Source: Phanerodontia chrysosporium (lineage: Eukaryota > Basidiomycota > Agaricomycetes > Polyporales > Phanerochaetaceae). Taken from it: a stretch of 64,000 nucleotides of DNA. This document shows, one piece after another, positions 10,816-22,105 of the stretch. A model generated the notes under the pieces. The model was given only the letters and a program-made list of their open reading frames with translations, made no database searches and was not told the DNA's origin. Location of the stretch: positions 124,001 through 188,000 of the forward strand of contig MJGA01000035.1 in assembly GCA_001910725.1 (NCBI GenBank). The letters run 5' to 3'. Within the stretch, counting starts at the first letter, position 1; every line of letters begins with the position of its first letter. Both the position numbers and the translations under genes were made by a program.

Positions 10816-11787
10816 TGCTATAGGAGCTGTATGTATGCGTTTCGTTCAGCGTGAATTTGTCGACATGGAGGTCAAGTGGCAGGTGAGCTTACCCCAGAGC
10901 CGGCAGCCGGCTATTTGGGGTAGAGCGGCGGTCAAGCCTATATCAGGCGACACGGCGGGCTTTGATGCGTATGCCGTCACTATGTAGACGCCCGCTCGCG
11001 ATAACTCCCGCTATCACCGACCTCGGTGAGTGTTGGCACGCAAAAGCACCTTTTTGCCTGCAATCTAACTCCAGTTTCTCTGCCTGCGTGTTGTAGGACT
11101 CGTACACTCTTCAAGAGACCCTGAAGATCTTGCTTTCAGCAATTTCAAGGGCCGCAATAAACATGAATAACGCATGGGATAGTCACTGCGAATCCTAAAT
11201 TCTGCTTCTCGCACTACGGCCCTAGGTGTCCTGCATCAGTACATGCGGCTCTCCGACGGTGATGTAACAACACTACATTGGTAGTATAGCACAGTGTATC
11301 TTCCTCAACCGGATGCACTAAATGTTGATCAGGTCGAATAGTCAAGTTGGCCGGCATCTCCACGAGGTCACAGGCGGTATCGGACACCTATAGGCGGTGT
11401 CGCCGCAGTCTCCAGGATAGTCCTCATAGGCATCGCATCTGCAGCCTGCGCCCATTTGATAGTCACCTGTCGTCTCGTCTGCGACAAGTGGTGCTCCCAC
11501 CATCTTCCTTATCTACTGCTCATGGGAACGTTGTTCCCGGGGCAGATACGGCGAAGCTCACCTTGAGGCGTATTCCTACTTTCCATGCACTCCACCAAAT
11601 ATCTCGGAAGTGAGAGTCGCTGATAGGGTTTGTACCGTACCCTGCATGTCATGCGTTCAAGCATCTCAATTCGTATCTCGCTCCGCTCTGGCGACCCTCA
11701 AAAGCGAACGCAACTCCTCGTCCAGGTATACCCTGCTCCCACTACTTCTCGTATCTCCACTGACATTGTACCACAGCACCGAGAAAC
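10816..11787. promoter_or_regulatory. Divergent intergenic region between TMEM135-like gene and permease
   Basis: About 970 bp separate two divergent start codons, so both promoters should lie here. No ORF with family features is present. Pyrimidine-rich stretches precede the permease ATG near 11740-11780, and introns in the 5' UTR are possible. No distinct operator could be recognised. Confidence 0.4.
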
Positions 11788-14011
11788 ATGGCTGAGGATA
11801 CAAAGTCTATAGAGACGAAGGACTCGGTTGTCCTGGCCGAGCTGGGCTACAAGCAGGAGTTCAAGCGTGCGTTCACTCCATGGGAGTCGTTCGGGATTGC
11901 CTTCAGTATCATTGGACTACTCCCGTCGATGGCGTACGCCCTATCTCACTCTTACCGCCCTCCTACATAACCGCTGAGCACTCTGTGCATAGCTCAACCT
12001 TATCGTTCTCCTTGTCGAATGGCGGTCCAGTCTCTATGGTCTGGGGAGTACGTCCTTTTGACATCCCCGCCACACAGTAGCTCCCAACTAACACCACGCC
12101 CAGTGGGCCGTCGTATCCTTCTTCGTTATGTTCATCGCCCTGGCGCTGAGCGAGCTCGCATCTGCGGCACCGACATCCGGCGGGCTCTACTTCTGGACGT
12201 ACAAGTACAGCGCCCCGCGCTGGCGCAGGCTCGCGTCGTGGCTCGTAGGCTGTGGGTCCCTCACCGTACTCGCTGAACGTGGCCGCTATGCTGACGCGCA
12301 CGCAGACTGCAACACGATGGGCAGCATCGCAGGCGTCGCGTCCATCATCTGGGGCTGCGCCGTGCAGCTCATGGCTGCGGTCAGCATCGGCTCGGGCATG
12401 ACGTTCGTCCCGACGACCTCGCAGCTCTTGTGCGTGGACCTCTCCTGGCAGCGCCGCTACCCGCTGACCCTCGTCTGCCAGTGGAATGTACGTCGCACTT
12501 CTCGTCCTCGACGGCATCATCGCGTCGACCGCGACCCGCGTGCTTGCGCGCCTGCAAGGCATCTACGCGATCCTGAACCTCGTGTGCGCCCACCGTATTC
12601 TCTTCAGCCGTTCGTTGCTGACCTTCCTGCAGGCTCTGCCTCGTGATCATCATCGCCGTGCCTTCGGCGACGCCTAAGGAGTTCCACAACAGTGCGAGCT
12701 ACGCGCTTGGCGACTTCACGAACTGTCTGTATTGAGCACTTGCCATTTGCAGTGCAGTACACTGAACCAGGACCTGCGCAGTGACTGCCTGGCCGAACGG
12801 TTGGGCCTTCATCCTTGGATTCCTTACGCCACTCTGGACGATCGGTGAGTGTCCCAACTTCCGGCCGGCATCGTCATGCTGACACGCCGCAGGCGGCTTT
12901 GACGGGCCAATCCACATCAGCGAGGAAGTGTCGAACGCACGTACTGCCGTGCCATGGGCGATCATCTCCGCCATCGGCATCGCAGGTGTCCTTGGTTGGA
13001 GTGAGTATCTCTCATAACATCTGGGTGTATGCGTGCTCAACAGGGTTTTCGGCAGTCATCAATGTCGTACTGGCATTCTACATGGGCACCGACACCGCAG
13101 GCATCCTTTCAAGCCCGATCGGGCAGCCCATGGCTGCGGTACGCCATTTCGGCCATCTCAGGTAGCAGGCAGTCTGACGACACGCAGATATTCTTCAACT
13201 GCTTCGGCACGAAGGCTACACTTGCCATCTGGTCGTTTGTTGTCATCGCACAGTACGTCCCCTTGTTTCTCTCCCGGGACCCACTGGTCTGACACCCTGC
13301 AGGTTCATGATGGGCACAAGCGCGGTAAGCCTCCTCTGTCCTCTCCACCTGGACCTCACTCACAACGCCCTCACAGCTCGTCTCCACCTCCCGCCAAACA
13401 TTCGCCTTCGCGCGCGACGGCGGGCTCCCGTGCTCCCGGCTGCTCTACCGCGTCAACAGCTACACGCGCACGCCCGTCGCGTGTGTCTGGGCGAGCGTGC
13501 TCGTCGCCTTCGCGCTCGGCCTCCTCGCGTTCGCAGGGCCGACCGCCATCAACGCGATCTTCAGCCTGCCCGTCATCGGGCAGTACCTCGCGTTCATGAT
13601 CCCCATCGCCGCGCGCTTCGCCGGCGGGCGCCCCTGGCGCGCAGGCCCGTTCAGCCTCGGCGCGTGGGTGCGTTCCTCTCCCTCTCCTTCTGTGTCGTGT
13701 GTGCGTGCGCTGTGCTGACGAGCGTCGTGCTCGTGCTGGTGCAGGGCCTCCCCGTCGGGATCGCCGCCGTGCTCTGGCAGGCGTTCAACATCGTCGTCGT
13801 GTCTTTCCCCGCGGCGCCGACGGTCACGCCCGACACGATGAACTACACCGCAGCCGTCTCCGGCGGGTGGATCGTCCTCTGCCTCGCGTACTACTTCTGC
13901 CCGCGCTACGGCGGCATGTGCTGGTTCGAGGGCCCGCGCGCGAACGTCGAGCGCATGGAGGCGCAGAGTGAGAGCGGCACGATCGACGAGAAGGCGAGCG
14001 TCAGAGCTTGA
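11788..14011 (+). CDS. APC-superfamily amino-acid / GABA-choline type permease
   Basis: Twelve-TM amino acid-polyamine-organocation transporter resembling fungal GABA/choline permeases, predicted at the plasma or vacuolar membrane. The ATG at 11788 begins a hydrophilic start, then FKRAFTPWESFGIAFSIIG, the hallmark first helix. After two short introns come GGPVSMVWGW, ALSELASAAPTSGGLYFW, a splice giving YCNTMGSIAGVASIIWG, LDGIIASTATRVLARLQ, VPSATPKEFHNSASYALGD, GFDGPIHISEE with AVPWAI, VLAFYMGTDTAGILSSPIGQ, FMMGTSA, TFAFARDGGLP, GPTAINAIFSLPVIGQYLA and a final TMNYTAAVSGGWIVLCLAY helix before GGMCWFEGP. It ends at 14011. At least nine introns of 45-65 bp are needed, and all junctions I checked keep frame. 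Substrate is not decided by sequence alone. Confidence 0.88.
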
Positions 14012-14256
14012 ATGAAACGAGGACGGGACTAGGTTTTGCGAAGGATGATTGTCACAGGAATATGATCCATTTACATTCATGTATGCGTGGTCTCTTCGTC
14101 CTAAAAGCCGTCAGAGTTCCCGGTGAAGATGCTCGCCATGCATGTCGGGAGTACACCAAGAGACCTACGGCTACACCCCAACTGGCATGAATACACCCTG
14201 AAGCAATCATATAGACCCTAGAGATACACAGTCTGAATACAAATACCAAGCACGTG

Positions 14257-15486
14257 CTACAAGAAATAATCTGCCGGTGGTCTTTTGGCGGGTATTGATC
14301 GCACGTCCTGAGCACCTGTCAGCATCGATAGGGCAAGGGCCGCATAAATTGGCACTCACCGATGGCGCGTGCTGGAAGACCTTGTACTCCTGCGCGAGAT
14401 GTTCGTCGAGCTCGAGCACAGCCGCTACGTTCCCGCAGCGGTAGCAGTAATTCGGTGCGCTCCAGACGGTGACGATCGTGTTATCGAACATGAGCTTGAA
14501 GCCCTCCATTGCGAGCTGATGTGCCCGGGCGATGAGATCGATATTGTTGTGGTGCGCGAACACCTTCGTGATGTCCGCGCCGAACAAGAAGCCCGCACCT
14601 CGCGGAGAGAGGCCCCAGCCCGTGATGTCTGGGTCGTGTGAGCTGCGGCACGGGGCAAGACTGGGGAGAGGCGTACCGTCTGGGTCTGACCATAGCAGGT
14701 CACACATGGGGCCGTCGTGTGGGACCTCTTGTTTTCGGTCGATAGCACGAATCTATAGTAAAGGGTTTGTGAGGGTGTTCACTGTCATTCGCAGAGTGAG
14801 GTACCTGGTCGATTCCTTGCAAGTTCGGACTGAGGCCACCGTGCACGCAAAACACCCGCCCGTCAACGACCGCCCCCAGCGCAAGATAGTCAAACACCTC
14901 GCAACACCATCTCCAGACGTTGCTGCTCCCATATTTGCGTTGACATTCGTCGTAGAAGCCGTACACCTGCGTGATCTGCCGCGACTCGTGGTTCCCGCGA
15001 ATGAGGGTCATGCGTTCGGGGTAGCGTACTTTCAGGGCGAGCAGAAGAAGGAAGGTTTCAACGGAGTAGAAGCCACGGTCGACAAAGTCGCCTGCACAGA
15101 GGTCAAAAGAAGGTAGCGTTGGGGTGAACGGGGACATACCCATGAAGAGGTAATTTGTGTCTGGACATGGCCCACCGACCTTGAAGAGCTCCATCATGTC
15201 CCAAAACTGCCCGTGTATGTCTCCGCATATCTTTGTGAGGCATGAATGAGGTGCAGGCAGCAAAGCGAGAGCCAGTGAGACGTACTGTTACTGGCGAGTC
15301 CACGACCTGCACATTGGCCTCTTCAATCAAGATCTCTCGTGCTTTGATACATAGCCGCTTGACCTCCTCTTCAGATATAGGTTCGCAGCGGATTAATTGC
15401 GCTATTTGCCTGCAAGGTCGAGTGGTCAATTGGTCAGATATCTCGGAGGACTCGGTGCGTACCAACCTGTCCAAATCGCTCGGCAT
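14257..15486 (-). CDS. ppg1: PP2A-like serine/threonine protein phosphatase, PPG1 type
   Basis: Catalytic subunit of the PPP phosphatase family, about 306 residues. The ATG at 15486 encodes MPSDLDR. A short intron then gives [16 protein letters not shown]. All metal-site and catalytic motifs are visible: [28 protein letters not shown], and the histidine in [11 protein letters not shown], plus [11 protein letters not shown]. The C-terminus [12 protein letters not shown] ends in the YFL tail that is carboxymethylated in PP2A-like enzymes. The stretch [21 protein letters not shown] is closer to fungal Ppg1 than to PP2A or PP4 as I remember those families; PP4 (Pph3) is the main alternative. Five or more small introns interrupt it (for example before CGDIHGQ and DFVDRG). 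The 3' end faces the permease 3' end, 245 bp away. Confidence 0.87.
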
Positions 15487-16570
15487 GGTTGATTTTTGAG
15501 ACGTGCTCGTCGCGGATGATGAACGGGAAGTATGTGTTGCAACCAAGGACCAATGCCGGGTTCTATCCTGTGCCCAGACAAAAAGGCTTAGGGGTATAGG
15601 CAGCTGCTGGAGGCGGTGGGAGACGGAGGAAAACAGTTGGCGCGTCATGGAACGCGTCCTGTCCTCCGAGTAGCATCACGTGATCCGGGCGGCTACTGCA
15701 TCCCAGCTTGCGTCCCGATTCGAGGTTCAACGTTCAACCTTTCTTCAACTTCACCGTTCAACTTCGAGCTGCAGGAGCTCGTGACCTCGAAAGCTACACA
15801 GGATTCAACCCAGAAGCTACTGCTGGATCTTGACGACAATGTAGGGTTGGTAGATACCCCCATATGCCACGGTTATTATTGACTCCTTGCTCTCACGGCG
15901 ATAGAGTTGCAAACTCTAGTTCAAAACTCAAGCTATACCATTTGAGTTTGAGTCGAATCACGGCTGGATACTCTGATATGAGAATATACAAGCTACTTTT
16001 ACATGCTATTTCACTTCCCTGACTCTCGCGAATGCTCTTCTTACGCAGGCGGGACATGCTTGCAATCAAGCCAGACGCGACTCAACGGCGATGTAGTGCA
16101 GGGATATACGGCTTACCCGTGCTTCTACAGACAGTTTCCGCAGGGAATCATGCAGCTGGCGGGCATCTATCCGCCTTCACTGTTGGGTGCCGCTGATGCG
16201 CGGCAAGCACGCGCTAAGGGCATGCTCCTAGGAATCCGGGAAACTACTGCAGTAAGTAATCTTGCCCGCAATTTCGTTACCAATCTATGTAATCAAACAT
16301 ATTTCCAGGAATCCCATGCTATGCATGCCAGGTACCCGCAGTGATCCGCATAGCGTATGAATCCTCAAGCAGACCTTGTGGAACGCTCTTGCCGCCACTC
16401 ACAGGGGTTACTGGAAGGGTTCTGCATAGAAAATACCTCACCCGTGAACCTTCGAAGCTCAAAGGCTATATAACCTGAGCCTTGGAAGTTGTTACTACAT
16501 TATCCTCCAACTGTTGCCACTCCTCCGCTGAAGCGCTTGAGAGCCGGCATTTATTCCTACAGCATCGGAC
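15487..16570. other. Divergent intergenic region, no gene recognised
   Basis: About 1.1 kb between the phosphatase start and the DUF6535 gene start. Near 15720-15770 a GTTCAAC-type motif recurs several times, alternating with CTTCGAG. A plus ORF at 16003-16344 (113 codons) has no family features and contains plausible splice signals, so I leave it uncalled. The promoters of both flanking genes should be here. Confidence 0.4.
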
Positions 16571-19500
16571 ATGGCAGACAATGTGAGTCTTTCGTACGTG
16601 TGCGCTGAAGTTATGCTTATTGTATACAAAATTACGCCTGAATAGACAGGTACTCCGGGCCTCACGAGACCAAAGCACCTGGCTGGCCCACCGTGGAGAG
16701 TTACTTCGAGAAGTATGACCAGACCTTCATGGAGAATTATTCGGATGACATCGACAATCTCCTGATTCTGGTGAGACATATGCACCCTTCGCATCCTGTC
16801 ATAACTCATAGCGCCCTAGGATGGTCTATTCTCTGCTGTCATCACCGCCTTCATCATTCCCGCATATGGACTTCTGCAGCTGAACACTAGTCAGCTCTCA
16901 AACGACCTCCTTTCGCGCCTCGTGTTGCATTTTGAGGGAGAAATCATCGCCGCTGCGCACAGTCCCCGGTGAAAGACTTCCAGCCCTCGATCGCCGCGCG
17001 CTGGATCAACAGCCTCTGGTTCGTCGGCCTGCTGCTCAGCCTGGGCTCTGCGCTGCTCGGTATCCTCGCGAAGCAGTGGATCCGCGAGTTTCTCAGCTGG
17101 AACAACCCGACGGCCTCCGCGCGGCAGAATGTGTTGGTGCGCCAGATCCGTGCGGAAGCGTGGGAGTCGTGGCGCGTCAACGCGCTCATCGTCACTATCC
17201 CTCTACTGCTGGAAATGGCTATCGTGCTCTTCGTATCGGGACTCGTGGTGTTCGTATGGTCGATCGACGTTGTCGTCGCCATCGTCGTCGCAAGCTCGGT
17301 CTTCCTTTTCATCGTCCTCTTCGCCGTGCTTACAATCCTCCCACACTCTTCAAGTGCTGCCCATATCGTTCGCCGACTTCTTGGGCTATCATCGCTTCCT
17401 TACGACTCGGGAGACATTTTGTAGAGCGCATCACACGTGCAATCTTGGAAGCATGGAACAGATGCATAGCGCTTTGGAGGTGTTTCTCGTCTCCTGGGCT
17501 CCTTCCTTCCTACGGCAGTTCTCACGAAGGCTCCGACCTCATCCTTCCCCTCTTTCCTCTCGTACAGTGATCCATTCATATGCCAAGAGCGTCGGGAACA
17601 ATGCGGGCGATTCCGGGAAGACGTTGTTGTTAGAAGAGCACATCAAGTACTCCTGGCGCGAGCGGGACCTCGAGGGAAAAAACATAGACCGACTCATCGA
17701 CCTGTCGGGCCGCCCTAGTAAGGCACCAATTGTTCTCCTAGCGGAGCATGACATGCAAGTCGACATCCTAAGGACGAATCCTACCTCTGAGAATAACGAT
17801 CTCGCCGCGAGTACAGTGTCACCAGAAACACCCGCCACTGACGAGAAAGCGATGAGGACCAAGGTGCTCTCCATAGATGAAGTGCACACGTCTATCAGCA
17901 GCACTATCAGCGAGCCCGACATCCTCTTCCGTGCATTGTCGTGGATCTCTGCGCGTTCAGAGGACCCGAACATGCTGCATCAATTTGCGGAGTGCGCCAA
18001 ATCTATCCACAAAGACAAACTGGCCGACGAGGACATCAACTTTCTGAAAGGAAGACTCCTGGACGGTGTCGACTTCCCTGGCACGTCATCCAAATCGCCC
18101 TCCTCGCCGGTTCCGAAACTTGTCGTTGTGGTACCTTCTCACGCGCATGCATGGTGGCGAAGGCGCAGCTGCACGGTCGTTTGTGTCCTTGATCCGCCTA
18201 CTACGCCAGCGCGCTCCGCAGTTGGACGCACACAGTGTCGCAAGCCGCATGATTCGTAAGATACGCACCGTGTACCACCTCGATGCCGGCGGCCGCATCG
18301 AGCAGGGCCACGAAGAGGAGTTCCCGCCCATCCCACTCGACTTCGATACGCCCGCGGAGCTCCCGTTCCTCGCACGCCCAACACTCTCGCATCTGCGCGT
18401 CAGTGGCTTCGTCCTTGCGTCGGATGTGAAGAGCGCAGTTCTGGAAATGCTCTCGGAAGACGTATTGGCCCTGGAAACGTCGCCTGCCCGTGCAGCCGCG
18501 GTACGCCTTCTCCGCTTTCTGCACCGCAGCGTCGCGGAGACGCTGAGCACATTCCGATCCGTGCTCCTCGTGGACGACTATGTCGGGCAGAGCGCATGGG
18601 AAGACTTCGTCGGCGATTGCTTCGATATTCTCGTCGACACTTATAACACTATCGTTCGCCATCATTCGAAGACGCGCTTTGATAGCGTGTATCCCGGCCT
18701 GCGATCTAGTTTGGTGGACCTTATGACGCGCTTTGCCCTGGTCGATGTTATGGAAGATGGCACCATCAAACTATTGCATATATTCCGTACGTGGTGCGAG
18801 CTTGCAGGCTCATTCATAGGCTGACTCATCCTGCACTAGAGTCCAAGCGTAGCATCAGCTGGTTCACTCCTACATGGGCACGTGCCGCACTCCGTTTCCC
18901 GCGAATCGTCTACCAGGCCGAGAGGGAAGACTTCCACATATACCACCGTTTCGTATCCTTGGCCATGACAAGCACCGAGTGGATGAGCAAGCTCTCAATG
19001 AAGGAGGTCGACGACTTCTACGCCAAGCTGATCAACACCCTCGAATTCACCGTCGTCTCGCAGCTGAAGAACGCGGGATCATTCCTTCCGCTCGAGTGGC
19101 TCACCGCCCTGTCAGCGAACGATGGAGAGGTAGCCGACTACATGTTCAGGATGCGGAAGGACACCCTGATCAGCATCCTCACCCCCATTTTGCTCCACCT
19201 TGAGCTATTCGATGGTGCCAGAATCGCTCTCTACAAAGTCCTCTTCGAGCTCTTCGTTCCCGTAGAACAGCGCCTCCTATTGCGTCCTAATTGGGAGCAA
19301 GAGTCCTCGCACCGACAGGCATACGCCCACCTGGTCTTGCACTACCCGCTCGACGCCACCCTTGCTGGCCCGCGCTGGTTCAACCTCTTCGTGTGGGCTG
19401 CGGATCAGTGGCTCCGCGACGCCGCCCACGCGCACCGGCACGGATGGACCGCAGGACACGTCAGCGAAGTGCTCCAGAAGATGTGCGACGCACTAGACCA

Positions 19501-20685
19501 CGCGCGCATAGAAGGCTGGCAGCTACGCAACCCAGAAATGGCGGACTTCCCCTGGCCTGCGAGTATGCTCCCCTCCCCGGACGGACCCGCTGTCGAAGCG
19601 CCTGCGCCCCAGGCCATCCACACGGACGGTGCCGCGCCGAAGCTACGCACACCAAGATCTATAACTCGCCTGCTACGCGATAGGCGACTAGCCTCTGCCA
19701 CCTCAGAAGAGTCGACGCCTTCGTATGCTAGCACCGGGCCATCGCCGGCTAGGGCTCTGGGGGCCAGCGTGGCATCGTCAGAGACACCGCCTGCCCTGCT
19801 GATGACCGGGTGCACAGCACAATCGAACTCCTCGATGGCCATGCTCCAGAAGTTCTCCGAGCTCTAGCCACAAAGCTACAGGCGGCGTTGGAGACGGATG
19901 AGGGGCTGGGCGACACGACGGTGAAGGACATGCAAGAGCTAGAAAACTATCTGCATGCATCGCCCGAAGAGAAGCACGAAGTCTTGCGAAGACGGGTGCA
20001 TCGGCTGAAGGGTATGTAATCGTTTCTATGTCAGATATCGTCTCACACATCGCGCTCAGCCGAAGCAGAGGAAAAGAGGTTGCGGGGTATGTCACTTTCA
20101 TTGTACTCCTATGACGTGAAGTTTACAAAAAACTCATAGAAGAAGAGGAACGTCGACGGACTGAGGGTGAGCCTTTAGCTCTTCGCTCAGACTCTTCCCA
20201 CTTACCGTGGCCCCAAATCCTATCAGAGGAAGGAAGGAAGCGAGAACAGGAAGGTATGACGAGCTTGTGACTTCCCAGTTTCCCCTTCATTGACATGTGT
20301 CTCGTAGAGGACGAGCGTGAGCGACACATAGCAGGTTTGTGCGGACTCGACTGTGCAAGTACGGAGACTCACGCAGAGCTATGTAGAAGCAGCCGCAGCC
20401 GCAGCCGCAGCTGCAGACCCGCGTGAGGATGGACTGGACGCTGTTAGCTCCGGTGGCACACTCCATCTCTCCCGGACGGCTACTCCCCATCCGCGAGCGA
20501 AAGGGAGAGTACTTGGTATTCCGATACCGCTACCATAAAGGACGGCTAGGGCTGTTGGCGTCACAATCCTTCCTGGTCTGGAGCAGGGTGCAGTGAGGAA
20601 GCTGGAGGAGGAGGAGGAGGCCATTGTTAGGAGACGTGTTCCCGAGATTGTCGCCAAAGGGAAGGTTCAGTTTCTCAAGAGTTGA
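16571..20685 (+). pseudogene. DUF6535-domain membrane protein gene with apparent frameshifts and micro-exon tail
   Basis: Large agaricomycete-type gene. The ATG at 16571 gives MADNVSLS. A 56-bp intron leads to GWPTVESYFEKYDQTFMENY (16650-16770), and the next exon (from 16820) has DGLFSAVITAFIIPAYGLLQ, the DUF6535 signature. ARWINSLWFVGLLLSLGSAL and LGILAKQWIREFLSWN follow, then two more membrane helices. From there the frame must change near 17340 (ILP to TLFKCCPYRSPTSW), near 17480-17570 and near 18060-18125 with no credible introns, which suggests decay or sequence errors. The C-terminal domain resumes at EGAAARSFVSLIRLLRQRAP, has one clean intron (about 18788-18839) and continues with SWFTPTWARAALRFPRIVYQ to about 19650. 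The tail (19810-20685) is alanine/glutamate-rich with tiny exons and a terminal VRKLEEEEEAIVRRRV. Function unknown. Confidence 0.65.
20060..20334 (+). repeat. Array of four 27-nt phase-1 micro-exons
   Basis: Four consecutive exons at 20060-20086, 20140-20166, 20227-20253 and 20308-20334 are each exactly 27 nt. All are in phase 1 and flanked by GT...AG introns of 48-60 bp. Each encodes nine charged residues: AEAEEKRLR, EEEERRRTE, EEGRKREQE and EDERERHIA. The preceding exon ends at 20011 after HRLKG (phase 1), and the next starts at 20387 with an alanine run. Together they would build a charged, probably coiled-coil segment. Equal length and phase point to exon duplication including introns. 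Confidence 0.7.
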
Positions 20686-21091
20686 GTGTCCTCTACCATT
20701 GCAATCTTGCACGAACCTTTCGTAACCTTCTTAAAGCGCTTTCCGCTGACTGCCAGTCAGAAGTGATCTCAGTATTGCACGATCATTGAACTTACGTTCC
20801 AAATGACAGATATATGTCACTGTACACTCGCTCTTGACGCGTTGAGGCGATTGCCGGTCATCGTTGCACAGTGTAAGGTCTGATGTCTTAAAAGCCCGAC
20901 TGCCGTCGTCCCATGCCATCATGCGTTGTTGTATACTTTCCCGTACCTCATTTCGCACGTTTAGACAACCTTTCGGTCAGCCTTGGGGTGACCGACTGGA
21001 ATTGAGGATCAGTGGTCGTAAAATCATGCCCGTGTAAGCGTTCAAGTATAGCGTGGCGAAAGTACTTTGTCGAGGTAGGGGCGTAAAAAAG
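20686..21091. other. Interval between DUF6535 gene and tRNA-Glu copy 2
   Basis: About 400 bp with only shadow frames. A T-rich run on the minus strand directly after the tRNA (21086-21091) is the expected polymerase III terminator. Nothing else is recognised. Confidence 0.45.
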
Positions 21092-21163
21092 TTCCGACAC
21101 GGGGAATCGAACCCCGGGCTATCGCGTGAGAGGCGATAATGTTAGCCACTACACCATATCGGA
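21092..21163 (-). tRNA. tRNA-Glu (anticodon CTC), copy 2
   Basis: Identical 72-nt sequence to copy 1 on the opposite strand, with full cloverleaf pairing, anticodon CTC and a T6 terminator just downstream. Membrane-protein copy A2 starts 551 bp away on the other strand, the same divergent arrangement as at copies 1, 3 and 4. Confidence 0.96.
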
Positions 21164-22105
21164 TACAAGATGTTCTTCTTTTGACCACCCTGGATATCAA
21201 ATGGCTTGCCTGTACTGCGAACCTCCGCCTGCTCTTCCTCAACGAGAGACAGCATCGCAGCTGGAGGTAAGCATTGCTGTCACAGGATGAAGTAGAATAC
21301 GCATGTTGAAATTCGTCTATTTCTGCTTTCCAGAGCTCTGTAGGTTCATTTTGATGGTATGCCGGGTCGTGCTCTCGGGCTGCCAGAGCGGGACACAGGC
21401 TTCCGATGCGTCGGAGGTCTACATACGGCGGCATGGCGAAACTCCCGAGACTTGCGCAACGATGGCAATAGATCCACGCGATGATGCTTTGCTCCTGCGC
21501 CCCGTTTGGCCGTACAAGCACCCAAACAACGATTCCGCCGCCACTGCTATCCATTCTCGGTAGTCGCCATACCCAGCCGTCGCCATTCCATGCTGCCCCC
21601 TCATGTAAGAGAATTTAACGCTAGATTGCGGTGCAATGCCCACACACGTTAAATGCAGCTTAATACCTCTGAGAACCTCAGATTCTCACTCTCGGCCTGC
21701 TGATAGTCTCCGCCATGCTTGCTACTGTCGACCTCGACCCCACGCTGAATACGGCTATAGAGCTCATTGGAGTGAATGTCTCGCAGATGCTTGCGGCAAT
21801 AGTTGCCGAATGCATCGTCTTCGGTGCGTCCGTTCTCCTCCCATGTGTACTCGATTGTTACTGAACGTTTCTAGGGCTCTATACATCGCTCTTATGGGCA
21901 CATTCGTCGTTATCCTGTGGGTTACGAACTTACAGAGCTGAAAGTAGCCCTGATATTCGCTGCACAGCCACTCAATGTCACGACCCCACCCGAAAAGCTG
22001 CTTTTACTTACGATCTGCTCAGTCATGTACCTCTCCGCGACTGCGCACCTCGAGATCTCGCTCTATTCTCTCTTTGAGAACGATAGGAGGTCGCACGACA
22101 TTCAA

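Noticed and set aside
14257..15486. PP4 (Pph3) catalytic subunit identity
   Set aside because: The tail resembles PP4 as well, but the [10 protein letters not shown] and MEGFK stretches fit Ppg1 better from memory; kept only as an alternative.
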